A DNA stretch of 35,970 bases from Ga0077536 sp943370145 (GCA_943370145.1 CALRPY020000045.1:1-35970); one strand, 5' to 3'; positions 16,539-25,286 are shown, numbered from the stretch's first letter. Notes: generated by a model not told the origin, from the letters alone. A program made the numbers and translations.

Positions 16539-16565
16539 TCAAGAAAATACGGATTATTCCGATTA
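16539..16565 (+). promoter_or_regulatory. Candidate sigma-28 (FliA) promoter before the MCP-like gene
   Basis: TCAAGAAA, exactly 11 nt, then TCCGATTA resembles the FliA consensus TAAAGTTT-N11-GCCGATAA (6 of 8 in the -10 part, about 5 of 8 in the -35 part). It lies in an AT-richer patch about 45 nt before the MCP-like gene start, and MCP genes are classic FliA targets. Read by eye only. Confidence 0.35.
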
Positions 16566-16610
16566 AACGTCATCGAGGCCCGAACCTGCGCCGCCTCGCG
16601 AGGACGACCG

Positions 16611-17795
16611 ATGACGATGCCGAAGCCCTCACTGCCCTGGGTGCCGCTGTTCACGACCGCCGCCGCTGCCATCCTGGCCGTAACCTGGCCCGGCACGCCT
16701 GGTGCCGTGCTTGGCATTGCCGCCACCGGAACGGCCTGGGCCGTGTCCCTGGCCGCTGGTCGGGCCGAGCTGCGCCGCATGCACGCCGCCGCGGCCGCCG
16801 ACCGCCGGATTGCGCCCGCGGACGCGCGGCGGCTGTTGTCCTGCGTCCTCGCGGTGTTGCGCGAGGGCGTCGCCTGCTGGCTGGACGGCAACGAACGGGC
16901 GCGCGACGCGACGACCGGCGCCGGCCGGACCCTCGCTGCGGCCTTTGCCGGACTCGCGGAGGATTCGGCGCGCCAGACGCAGCGCATGGCGGAGGTGATC
17001 GGCGCGCTGTCCGCCGGACTCGGTGACGATGCGCACGAACTGCCGGACCTGCAGGACGGCAGGCCGCTGACGATCGGCGGGCTCGTCGATACGACGTCGG
17101 CGCTGATGCAAAGCTTCGTGTCGATGTGCGTGACGTCGAGCAAGCACAACATGGACAGCGTCTCGCTGATCGACGAGATGGCGGCGAAGATGGACCGCAT
17201 CTTCGCGCTGCTCGCGAATATCCGCGGCATCGCGGACCAGACCAACCTGCTCGCCCTGAACGCGGCCATCGAGGCCGCGCGCGCCGGGGAGGCCGGCCGC
17301 GGTTTCGCGGTGGTCGCCGACGAGGTGCGCAACCTGTCGCACACGTCTAACCAGTTCAATGAGCAGATCCGCATTCAGGTCGAGGAGGCCAAGGTCGCTA
17401 TAGATCGCGCGCGGGCATCGGTGGGCGCCGCGGCATCGCAGGACATGAGCCTTCTGCTGATGAGCAAGCATCGGGTGGACCTCATGATGGAGCGGCTGCG
17501 CACCTTCGAACGCTACCTGCACGAGCGGCTCGACGAAGCCCAGGCGCTCGGCCTGTCCATCGCCGGTCGTACCGCGGAGGCGGTGGACGCGCTCGGCTTC
17601 GAGGACACCGTGCGCGCGGTCACCGTGCAGTCGGCGCAGACGGCGGCGCAACTGGAACGCTGCGCCGACCTCGCCGACCGCCAGTTCGACCGTCTCGGCC
17701 GCGACCAGGCCGACGAGCTGGCGCGCGAGCTGGCCACGGCGACCGGGGGGCTGAGGGAAGCGATGCCGCGCAGGATGGCCGCCGCCGGAGCGTGA
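16611..17795 (+). CDS. MCP-like signalling protein without a sensor domain
   Basis: 394 residues. Two adjacent hydrophobic segments (about 10-28 and 31-50) are separated by only a few residues, so there is no periplasmic ligand-binding domain and no HAMP is evident. The cytoplasmic part holds the conserved MCP hairpin tip: QTNLLALNAAIEAARAGE begins at Q210 and is followed by GRGFAVVADEVRNLS. It would interact with CheA/CheW-type partners or act as a scaffold. GAGG lies just before the ATG at 16611 (a second ATG at 16617). The STAS gene starts 41 nt downstream, and MCP-STAS-PP2C neighbours suggest the protein feeds a partner-switching module. Input signal unknown; membrane or cytoplasmic state sensing is inference. 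Confidence 0.88.
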   Translation: MTMPKPSLPWVPLFTTAAAAILAVTWPGTPGAVLGIAATGTAWAVSLAAGRAELRRMHAAAAADRRIAPADARRLLSCVLAVLREGVACWLDGNERARDATTGAGRTLAAAFAGLAEDSARQTQRMAEVIGALSAGLGDDAHELPDLQDGRPLTIGGLVDTTSALMQSFVSMCVTSSKHNMDSVSLIDEMAAKMDRIFALLANIRGIADQTNLLALNAAIEAARAGEAGRGFAVVADEVRNLSHTSNQFNEQIRIQVEEAKVAIDRARASVGAAASQDMSLLLMSKHRVDLMMERLRTFERYLHERLDEAQALGLSIAGRTAEAVDALGFEDTVRAVTVQSAQTAAQLERCADLADRQFDRLGRDQADELARELATATGGLREAMPRRMAAAGA

Positions 17796-17836
17796 CGCCC
17801 GGCGCGGCCGCATCGGAACGAATACGGAGCAGGACC

Positions 17837-18142
17837 ATGAACATCGCAACCAGCCCGTCCGCCGACGGCAAGACCCTTACGATCAAGATCGACGAACGCT
17901 TCGATTTCACCGCGCATTCGGCACTGCGCGCCGCGTACGCCAATGACCAGCGGCGCTACGAATCCTATGTGCTGGATCTGCGCGATACCCATTACATGGA
18001 CAGTTCAGCCCTGGGCATGCTGCTGCAGATGCGGGAGCACGCCGGGGGAGCGCGCTCGGCGATCCGGATCAGGAACGCAAGGCCAGCGATCAAGGAGATC
18101 CTCTCGGTCGCGAATTTCCAGCAACTGATGACGATCGACTGA
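17837..18142 (+). CDS. STAS-domain anti-sigma-factor antagonist (HsbA/RsbV-like)
   Basis: 101 residues, a single STAS domain. The phosphorylation loop reads YMDSSALGMLL with S56 at the position of the phosphoserine of SpoIIAA/RsbV. Such proteins switch partners depending on phosphorylation by an RsbW-type kinase and dephosphorylation by a PP2C phosphatase; both activities are predicted in the next gene. The start is ATG at 17837 with GGAGCAGG before it; an upstream GTG at 17792 overlapping the MCP stop would add 15 unlikely residues. Pseudomonas HsbA, which links to FlgM and a diguanylate cyclase, is the closest contextual analogue. Confidence 0.92.
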   Translation: MNIATSPSADGKTLTIKIDERFDFTAHSALRAAYANDQRRYESYVLDLRDTHYMDSSALGMLLQMREHAGGARSAIRIRNARPAIKEILSVANFQQLMTID

Positions 18143-18174
18143 TTTTTCGGCAGCGGACGCCGGTGGGAAGACGC

Positions 18175-19914
18175 ATGGCCGCAGTGGCAATCGGGGACAG
18201 CGGGGCGCAGGCGCTGACCGCGCTCATCGTCGACGACGAGCCGGTCAATCGCGCGTTGCTGCGGCGACTGCTGCGCGAGCAGGGCTTCGCCATCGTCGAG
18301 GCCGCAAATGGTCGCGACGCCGTCGAGGTCTGTCGCCAGGCCGCGCCCGACATCGTGTTCATGGACATCATGATGCCGGTGATGGACGGCTACGAGGCGA
18401 CGCGGAACATCAAGGCGCTGCTCGGCGCCTCCTTCGTGCCGGTCATCTTCCTGACGGCGCTCTCGGACGAGCACCTGCTGCACCGCTGCATCGAGGCGGG
18501 AGGAGACGACTTCGTCGTCAAACCCTACGGCCGCACGCTGCTGCGCGCCAAGATCGACGCCGCCCTCCGCGCGCGAAGCATCCATCGCGACATGGCCGAG
18601 CAGCGCGATGCGCTCGCGCAATACCGCCTGCGCCTGGAACGCGACATGGAAGTGGCAAAACGCATCCTCGACAATATCGCCGCGCAGAACCGGCTCGACG
18701 CGCCGAACGTGCGCTACGAACTGCGGCCGATGGAAACGCTGAACGGCGACATCATCCTCGCCGCGAACCGGGTGACCGGCGAACAGTGCTTCCTCGTCGG
18801 CGATTTCACCGGGCATGGCCTGCCGGCCGCGATCGGGGCGCTGACGGTGCAGGGCATCTTCACGTCGATGGTCGCGAAGGGCTTCAGCGTCGAGGACATC
18901 GTCCAGGAACTCAATCGGAAGGTGTGCGCGCTCCTGCCGGTGGAGCGCTTCCTGTCCGCCGCGATCGTTGAACTGCATCCGCACACCGGCCGCCTGAAGG
19001 TGTGGAATGGCGGCATGCCGGACATCCTGGTCCGCAGCGTCGAAGGTCGCGTGATCAGTCGCCTGCGCTCGGAAAACGTTCCGCTGGGCATTCTGGATCG
19101 CGACTACTTGGCGCTCGTGCGCAGCGCCACGCTCGCGCCGGGCGACCAGTTGCTGGTGTATTCGGACGGTCTCGTCGAGGCGCACAGCCCGGCCAATGAG
19201 CTCTTCGGCAGCGCGCGGCTCAACGCCGTGATGGATCGGCCGGGGCCGGCCTTTGAACGCTTCGACGCGCTGCTCGACAGCGTCGGGCGCCACGTGCAGA
19301 CGGCGCCTCAGAGCGACGACGTGTCGCTGCTGTTCGTCGTCTGCGATCCCGCGCTGGCGCCTGATGGGGCGAATGTCGACACGCCGCGGGCCGTGTCCAG
19401 GCCGGCGGGTCGCTGGTCTTTCGAACTGACGCTCGAGGCCGCGGAACTCAGGCAGACTGAACCGGTGGCGACCGTCATGCAGGTGCTCGACACCGTGCAG
19501 GGATTGGGCGCCCTGCGCACGCCGTTGTTCCTGATCCTCACCGAACTCTTTTCGAATGCGCTCGAGCACGGCCTGCTCGAACTCGATTCGGCGCTCAAAC
19601 ATGGCGCCAACGGCTTTGCGGAGTACTACCGGCTGCGCCAGGAACGGCTGGCGCGACTGGCCTCCGCGCGCATCGACATCGCCTGCCGGCACGCACCTGC
19701 CGTCGATGGCGGCGAGCTTCGGATCCGGCTGAGTCATGACGGCAAGGGCTTCGAACCTGCCGAGCTGCGCCCGGCGCTCGCCGCCAACGGGGGATTCCGC
19801 GGGCGGGGAATCGCCCTGGTGCGTTCGCTGTGCGCCAGCCTCGAATACGAGGACGAGGGCCGCACGGCGGTGGCCGTCTACCGCTGGTCGGCGCTCGCGG
19901 GTGCAGGCGCGTGA
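18175..19914 (+). CDS. Receiver-PP2C phosphatase-HATPase kinase (HsbR-like)
   Basis: 579 residues carrying both arms of a partner switch. Receiver 14-130 with D64 and TKP-type K116; helical linker 135-170; PP2C/SpoIIE phosphatase about 180-390 with metal residues in GD (191-192), VGDFTGHG (D210), YSDGLVE (D331) and SDDVSLL (D381/D382); RsbW-type HATPase about 420-575 with N461 in ELFSNALEH, D522 in SHDGKGF and GRGIALV at 543-549. It should phosphorylate and dephosphorylate the STAS protein encoded just upstream, with the receiver choosing between them. The start is ATG at 18175 (GGGAAG before it); GTG at 18163 is an alternative. The downstream kinase gene overlaps it by 4 nt. The domain order matches Pseudomonas HsbR. 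Confidence 0.93.
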   Translation: MAAVAIGDSGAQALTALIVDDEPVNRALLRRLLREQGFAIVEAANGRDAVEVCRQAAPDIVFMDIMMPVMDGYEATRNIKALLGASFVPVIFLTALSDEHLLHRCIEAGGDDFVVKPYGRTLLRAKIDAALRARSIHRDMAEQRDALAQYRLRLERDMEVAKRILDNIAAQNRLDAPNVRYELRPMETLNGDIILAANRVTGEQCFLVGDFTGHGLPAAIGALTVQGIFTSMVAKGFSVEDIVQELNRKVCALLPVERFLSAAIVELHPHTGRLKVWNGGMPDILVRSVEGRVISRLRSENVPLGILDRDYLALVRSATLAPGDQLLVYSDGLVEAHSPANELFGSARLNAVMDRPGPAFERFDALLDSVGRHVQTAPQSDDVSLLFVVCDPALAPDGANVDTPRAVSRPAGRWSFELTLEAAELRQTEPVATVMQVLDTVQGLGALRTPLFLILTELFSNALEHGLLELDSALKHGANGFAEYYRLRQERLARLASARIDIACRHAPAVDGGELRIRLSHDGKGFEPAELRPALAANGGFRGRGIALVRSLCASLEYEDEGRTAVAVYRWSALAGAGA

Positions 19915-22628
19915 ACCCCGTGGCGGCCTCGCTGGCGATGTCCCGGCCGGCGCTGGTGCGCTGCGAGCGCTGGTTGTGGGTCGCGTACGCGACGACGGGC
20001 GCTGCCCTCTCGCTGATCGTGCACGTCGCGAGCGGCTACGCGTTCGCGGACGGGATGGCGGCCACGGCAGCGTTGCGCCATGCGCCGGCGATCGCCGTCG
20101 CCGCCTTCGTCTGCATGTTGCTGCCTCGTGTGCGAGGGCTCGCGCGCCGGCATCTGTTCGAACCGCTGCTCGCAGTTGCCCACGCGCATGACGAACTCGC
20201 GCAGGCCCTCGCCCGGGCAGCGCAACACGAAGACCACCTGGTCGCCGCGCGGGAGCGTGCCGAGGAAGCCCTGCGCGAATGCGGGCAGCGACTGGTTGCG
20301 GCGACCACGCTCGGCGAAGTCGCGACCTGGTGCTACGACTGTCAAACCGGTGGGCTCGTGCTCGACGCCCTGTGCCGCGCGTGGCTTGCGCGTGACGGCG
20401 CCGGCCTGCCGCGCGACCTGTCGGCGCTTCTCGCCTGCATGCCCGCTGGCGACGCCGCGCGGGTGATGCAAGGTCTCCAGGATCATCTCTCGGGACGAAC
20501 CGCACACTACGAAGCGGAGTTCAGCCTGGCCTTGGCTGAGGGTGGCTTGCGCCGTTACCGCTCACGGGGCCAGGGCGTGGACGCGGACGCCCACGGACGG
20601 CCGCGGCGCGTGCACGGTATCCTGCAGGACATCACTGACGCACGGGATTCCGCGGTCGCGCTGGCCGCGGCCCGCGAGGACGCCGTGCGGATCGCGCGCG
20701 ACAAATCGGCCTTCGTCGCCAATCTGTGCCAAGAGATGCGCACGCCGCTTACCGGCGTGCTCGGCATGCTGACCCTGCTCGAGCGCGAGACCCTCAGTGG
20801 GGACCAGCGCGAGTTCATCGCGGTCGCCCTGAAGTCGGGTCGCGCGCTGTGCGGGCTGCTCGACAACGTGCTCGACCTGTCGAGGATGGAGGCGCGCGCC
20901 GTCGTGCTCGACCACGTAGCGTTCGATCTGCGCGCGCTGGCGGAAGACGTCGTCGACATGCTCGCCGAGCAGGCCCACCGCAAGGGTGTCGACATCGTGC
21001 TCCGCTTCGAGCCCGGCTTGCCGCGCCGAATCGTGGGTGACCCTGCGCGGCTGCGCCAGGTCTTGGTGAACCTGCTGGACAACGCGGTGCGCTTCACCGA
21101 GCGTGGCCACGTGGCGCTGGACCTGCGGACGGAACCTGCCGGGGGCGGCATCCGATTCGAGGTCGCCGATACCGGCATCGGCATCCCGTCCCACCGGTAC
21201 AACCGGATTTTCGAACCCTTCACGCAGGCCGATTGCTCGACCAGCCGCCGCTACGGCGGAACCGGCCTCGGCCTCGGCATCACGCGCCACCTCGTCGGCC
21301 TGATGGGCGCAACGCTTAAGCTCGAATCGGAGGTCGGCGTGGGCAGCCATTTCAGCTTCGCGCTGCCAATGGACGCGATCCCGGCCGGGCTCTGCAGCGC
21401 CGATGCGCCGGCTTCCCTGGCTGGAAAGCGTATCCTCGTCCAGGACCCGAATCAGGCCGTCGTCGACGCCTGCGCGACGCTGTTGCGCAGCCACGGCGCG
21501 CTCGCCGAAGGCATTGCGGACCTGCGCGGGCTGCGGCCTGCGCTGCAGGCGGCGGCCCACCCCTTCGATGTGGTCTTCTTCGACGCAGGCAGCGACCTGT
21601 TCGCCAGCGTGCGTGAGATTGCGGCCATCCGTGCGCTGCCGACGCTGCGCGCCGTGAAGCTGATTGCCTGTGTGCCCTTCGGTCGCCGGACCGTCGCGGC
21701 GGATGCCCGCGCGCTGGGTGCCGACGGCTTCCTGACCAAGCCGATGCGCGAAGCAAGGCTGTTGAGCACGATCGGCGACGTGCTCGCGGCGGCGCCTGCC
21801 GCGGCCGACCATGCCGGCGCCGCCGCCGGCTCGCGGCCGGCGCCCGGTGAGGAGCGGCGCACGCTGGCCGGATTGAGCGTGCTCGTCGTCGACGACGTGA
21901 TCACGAATCTGAAGGTCGTCGCCGGCATGCTGGCCAAGCTCGGCGTGCGCGCCGAGCTGGCGGACTCCGGTCGCGCGGCGCTCGATGCGATCAACCGCAC
22001 TCCGTTCCCCGTGATCTTCATGGACTGCCAGATGCCGGGCATGGATGGCTTCGAAGCGACGGCGCTGATCCGTGCGCGCCACCGCGCGGGAGACGGGCCC
22101 CGTATCATCGCGATGACCGCTAATGCCGCGAGCACCGACCGCGACCGGTGTCTCGCCCACGGCATGGACGACTACCTTGCCAAGCCGATCATGCTGAGCG
22201 ATCTCGAACGCGTGCTGTATCGCTGGATGGTCGGCGGCGCCACCGCCGCGCGTGCGGCGCGGCTCGTGACCGTCACCGCCGAGACCGCGGCCGCCGGGAT
22301 CGTGGACCGGCGCAAGCTCGACGAACTGGCGGGCCTGCTGTCGGCCGGCGAGTTCCGCGCGCTCTACGAGCGCTTCACGGATGACGGTGACGCGCAGCTC
22401 GCCGCGTTCGCGGCCGGCCTCGCGTCCGGTCACTTCGCAGCCGCCCGGCAGGCCGCGCACGCGCTGAAAGGGGCCGCCGCGAACATGGGCGCCGCGGCTC
22501 TGGCCGCCCTGTGCCGGGGTGTCGAAGACCTGCCCGATGCCGCACTCGAGAGCGCCCTCGGGTCGATCCGCGAGGCATTCACCGACTTCCACGCCGAGCT
22601 CGAGCCCGCGGCGACCATCGCCGCCTAG
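19911..22628 (+). CDS. Hybrid histidine kinase-like protein lacking the H-box histidine (TM-PAS-HisKA-HATPase-REC-REC-HPt)
   Basis: About 905 residues from the GTG at 19911, which overlaps the previous stop as GTGA; ATG at 19938 is an alternative. Two membrane helices near the N-terminus, a coiled segment, a PAS-like domain ending in ILQDITDARD, then HisKA. The H-box reads NLCQEMRTPL, with Q274 (codon CAA at 20730-20732) where the phospho-accepting His should be. The HATPase keeps LLDNAVRFT, DTGIGIP and GGTGLGLGI. The first receiver is degenerate (VQDPNQ, IACVPFG) though it retains an Asp and TKP; the second is canonical with D705 in FMDCQMPGMDG. The C-terminal HPt has H850 in AAHALKGAAANMGA. 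It may act as a phosphorelay acceptor or modulator rather than an autokinase. Confidence 0.9.
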   Translation: MNPVAASLAMSRPALVRCERWLWVAYATTGAALSLIVHVASGYAFADGMAATAALRHAPAIAVAAFVCMLLPRVRGLARRHLFEPLLAVAHAHDELAQALARAAQHEDHLVAARERAEEALRECGQRLVAATTLGEVATWCYDCQTGGLVLDALCRAWLARDGAGLPRDLSALLACMPAGDAARVMQGLQDHLSGRTAHYEAEFSLALAEGGLRRYRSRGQGVDADAHGRPRRVHGILQDITDARDSAVALAAAREDAVRIARDKSAFVANLCQEMRTPLTGVLGMLTLLERETLSGDQREFIAVALKSGRALCGLLDNVLDLSRMEARAVVLDHVAFDLRALAEDVVDMLAEQAHRKGVDIVLRFEPGLPRRIVGDPARLRQVLVNLLDNAVRFTERGHVALDLRTEPAGGGIRFEVADTGIGIPSHRYNRIFEPFTQADCSTSRRYGGTGLGLGITRHLVGLMGATLKLESEVGVGSHFSFALPMDAIPAGLCSADAPASLAGKRILVQDPNQAVVDACATLLRSHGALAEGIADLRGLRPALQAAAHPFDVVFFDAGSDLFASVREIAAIRALPTLRAVKLIACVPFGRRTVAADARALGADGFLTKPMREARLLSTIGDVLAAAPAAADHAGAAAGSRPAPGEERRTLAGLSVLVVDDVITNLKVVAGMLAKLGVRAELADSGRAALDAINRTPFPVIFMDCQMPGMDGFEATALIRARHRAGDGPRIIAMTANAASTDRDRCLAHGMDDYLAKPIMLSDLERVLYRWMVGGATAARAARLVTVTAETAAAGIVDRRKLDELAGLLSAGEFRALYERFTDDGDAQLAAFAAGLASGHFAAARQAAHALKGAAANMGAAALAALCRGVEDLPDAALESALGSIREAFTDFHAELEPAATIAA

Positions 22629-22769
22629 GTCCTCTCGGACTTCGAAGCCTTCTCTGTTCGCTTCAGCGCTCCGGTCGGCAGCCGTCTCCTGCCCACATTT
22701 TTCCCCGCCGTGGCAAATGAGCTCGCAGCATGCCGTGGGATGAATGGCCGTCGTGACGGCAGGCTTTCG

Positions 22770-23070
22770 GAATGGCTGCCGAGAACACCGAGGGGAATGG
22801 GGTGGACAGGTGCCACCTGGAGGGCGCCGCCGCGGCGGCGGCGCAATCCCTCAATTCACCGTTCCTCTCCGTGTCCTCCGTGTCCTCCGTGCTCTCCGTG
22901 GTGAAAATTCGGCTGCTGGTGCCGCAAAAACGCGTGGTGTTACCACGGAGAGCACGAAGGACACGGAGAAGTCGCTTTTTCGAGCGTGGTCAGCGTAAAG
23001 GCCATGCCTCCGACCGCTGGCTCAGCCCGACTCGAAAATTTCGGTGTCCTCGGTGTTCGGTGGCAATCCG
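22770..23070. repeat. Nested inverted-repeat element, copy 2
   Basis: Same order as copy 1. A: GCCGAGAACACCGAGGGG at 22778-22795. B: CTCTCCGTGTCCTCCGTG onward with 9-bp units (22863-22902), ending GTGGTGAAAA. Centre: a hairpin CGGC-(7 nt)-GCCG near 22910-22924, then TTACCACGG. B': 22942-22969, CACGGAGAGCACGAAGG onward. A': 23041-23063, TCGGTGTCCTCGGTGTTCGG then TGGC. It fills most of the 506-bp gap between two convergent kinase genes. The rest of the gap (22629-22770 and 23070-23134) shows no gene. Confidence 0.8.
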
Positions 23071-23134
23071 GCGCTTGAACCCCTCGCATGGCCACCGTTG
23101 CGCGGTGGTGAGAATGACTGCCGCGCCGGGCGCG

Positions 23135-24232
23135 TCAGGGCGCCGCGTCGGGCCAGGTCACGACGATGCGCGTGCCCTGCGCCGAGGACGCCTCGATCGC
23201 GATGTCGCCGCCTTGGCACTCGCAGATTTTCCGGCAAAGCGCGAGACCCATGCCGGCGCCCCGGATGCGCCGGTCGCGCGGCAGGCGCTGGAACAGCGCA
23301 AAGATCTTCTCCCAGTAGTCGCGGTCGACTCCGTTGCCGTTGTCGCTGAAGTGCAGCTGCCAGGCCGAGTCGCGGCGCAGCGCGCTGATTTCGACGCGTA
23401 AGCGGCGCGCGGGCGACCTGAACTTCAGGCTGTTCGCGAGCAGGTGGTGGAATACCGTGCGCAGGCGGCTGTGGCTGCCGGATACTGTCGGCAGCGGCGC
23501 GGCGACGATGTCCGCGCCGGCATCCTCGATCGAGAGCGCAAGCGTACGCACCGCATGCCTGAACACGTGATCGAGATTGACCGGCTCGTCGCGCACGCGC
23601 TCGGCGCCAAGGCGCGTGTAGTCGAGCAAGCCGTTCAGCAGGGTCTGCATGTGCTGCGCTCCGTCGTGGGCGAAGCGCAGGAACTCACGCCCCTCGTCGT
23701 CCAGCCGTTCGCGATGACGGCGTGCGAGCAGATCAGTGAAGCTGCGGATCATGCGCAGCGGCTCCTGCAGGTCATGTGACGCGACATACGCGAAGCATTC
23801 GAATTCGCGCAGCAGGCGATCGACGTGGGCTTCGCTGCTTGCAAGCGCACGCACGGCCCGGCTTTCAGCCGCTGCATCGCGCAGGAGGATGAGCTGGACG
23901 CCGGTTGCCGTGTCGAAGGGCCGGACCTGCCAGTGCAGTTGCACCGGTTCGCTGCGCCGCCCGAGCGCGGAGCAATCGCCGGTGGCCGCCGCGTTCACGG
24001 GGCAGTCGAGATCCGGCAGTAGCTGGCGCAGCGGCCGGCCCGCATAGTCATCGACGCTGCAGGCGAACAGCGCGAGCGCCTCGGCACTCAGGGCGACGAT
24101 GCGCCGGTCCCGGTTGACCGCGATCAGCGCGCCCGGCAGTGCGTCGAAGGCCACCAGCGGCGACGAGCCGCGCGCGCTGGCGCGCAGGTCGTCGACGTGG
24201 TCGAGCGGGCCGGTGCCCAGGCTTGCTGCCAT
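23135..24232 (-). CDS. PAS sensor histidine kinase, phytochrome-type H-box
   Basis: 365 residues, no clear membrane segment, so probably cytoplasmic. PAS-like region about 25-115 (GALIAVNRDRRIVALS); HisKA with H153 region YVASHDLQEPLRMI, the H-box form seen in bacteriophytochrome-like kinases; HATPase with LLANSLKF, FSDNGNGVD and GAGMGLALCRKIC. No receiver is fused and no response regulator adjoins it, so its partner is unknown; the HPt and receivers of the block at 13918-22628 are candidates. The start is ATG at 24232, with only a weak GGA upstream. It is convergent with the hybrid kinase and divergent from the DMT transporter. Confidence 0.9.
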   Translation of the reverse strand: MAASLGTGPLDHVDDLRASARGSSPLVAFDALPGALIAVNRDRRIVALSAEALALFACSVDDYAGRPLRQLLPDLDCPVNAAATGDCSALGRRSEPVQLHWQVRPFDTATGVQLILLRDAAAESRAVRALASSEAHVDRLLREFECFAYVASHDLQEPLRMIRSFTDLLARRHRERLDDEGREFLRFAHDGAQHMQTLLNGLLDYTRLGAERVRDEPVNLDHVFRHAVRTLALSIEDAGADIVAAPLPTVSGSHSRLRTVFHHLLANSLKFRSPARRLRVEISALRRDSAWQLHFSDNGNGVDRDYWEKIFALFQRLPRDRRIRGAGMGLALCRKICECQGGDIAIEASSAQGTRIVVTWPDAAP

Positions 24233-24377
24233 GCTGGATGTCCGTGCGGCGGCTGCCGTTGCGCCGAGGTGTTTGTGATTTCTGGATCATCGGCTGCCGG
24301 GATTGCGGACTTTAGCCAGCCGACCGGCTATGGTGTCGAGCCATGTTCCATCCGGACGCCTGCGGGGCGACGCTTCC

Positions 24378-25286
24378 ATGATGCCGATGCACGGGCTTGC
24401 GACGCGTTCGATACACCTGAAGCTGATCGCCGCCACGGTGTTCTGGGCGATGACCCCGATCTTCGGTCGCATGCTGGCCGACTACCAGGCGCCCTACGCG
24501 CTCGCGTTCGGGCGCTTCGCGATTGCGACCGCCGTACTGTTCCTCGTCATGCGCCTGTCATCGGCGGCTGCGCCAGCCGTGTCGCGCCGCGACTGGCCCG
24601 CCTTTTTCCTGCTGGGGCTCACCGGTATCTGCCTGCACAACGTGCTGACGCTGATCGCCGTCGAATACACGCAGGCCAATCGCGCAAATGTCATCTTCGC
24701 GAGCATCTCGCTGATGGTCGCACTGATCGACATCGTGCTGCTGCGTCGCCTGCCGCCGGGATCGGCGCTGCTCGGGCTCGCGATCGGCATCCTCGGCACC
24801 GTGATCGTCGTCACCGACGGGCGGCCGGGAACGCTGCTCGACGGCGGTATCGGCCGGGGTGAGTGGCTGGTGCTGGCAAGCGCCGCGAGCTGGGCGGTGT
24901 ACTCGGTGCTCGGCCGGCCGCTGCTCGCGCGGTATTCACCGTTGACGGTGACCTACTACGCGTCGCTCTGCGGCACGGTGCTGCTCGTGCCCTTCGTGGC
25001 GCTGGATGCGGATGTGCTGGACGCACTGGTACGCGACGGCGAGGCCTGGCTGATGACGGTCTTCGTCGGCTGCCTGAACTCCGCCCTGGCCTTCCTCTGG
25101 TACTACCAGGGCGTCGAGCGCCTCGGTGCGATGCGCAGCAGCGCCTACATCAACCTGGTGCCGGTCTTCGGCGTCGCACTGGCCGCGCTGGTGCTCGGCG
25201 AGCACGCGAGCCTGGCCATGCTCGGCGGTGGCGCACTGGTCATCGCCGGCCTGGTGCTGCTGAATCGCGGGTCGGCGCGGGCCTAG
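24378..25286 (+). CDS. DMT superfamily transporter (EamA family)
   Basis: 302 residues from ATG 24378 (MMPMHG; GGGGCGA upstream), with ten predicted membrane helices in two EamA repeats of about 140 residues each (FWAMTPIFGRMLADY begins the first, SAASWAVYSVLGRPLL the second). Members export amino acids or other small metabolites, or take up metabolites; the substrate is not evident here. An earlier in-frame ATG at 24303 adds 25 residues that do not fit the family. It is divergent from the PAS kinase with 145 nt between, and convergent with the flavoprotein gene, 49 nt apart. Confidence 0.92.
   Translation: MMPMHGLATRSIHLKLIAATVFWAMTPIFGRMLADYQAPYALAFGRFAIATAVLFLVMRLSSAAAPAVSRRDWPAFFLLGLTGICLHNVLTLIAVEYTQANRANVIFASISLMVALIDIVLLRRLPPGSALLGLAIGILGTVIVVTDGRPGTLLDGGIGRGEWLVLASAASWAVYSVLGRPLLARYSPLTVTYYASLCGTVLLVPFVALDADVLDALVRDGEAWLMTVFVGCLNSALAFLWYYQGVERLGAMRSSAYINLVPVFGVALAALVLGEHASLAMLGGGALVIAGLVLLNRGSARA

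Noticed and set aside
1191..19914. RsbQ-RsbP energy-stress pair formed by the hydrolase and the PP2C protein
   Set aside because: The PP2C protein has a receiver, not a PAS domain, and the genes are about 16 kb apart on opposite strands.
17992..20505. An 837-codon minus-strand open frame antisense to the PP2C-kinase gene
   Set aside because: Arg/His-rich low-complexity product; the sense strand has full domain motifs.
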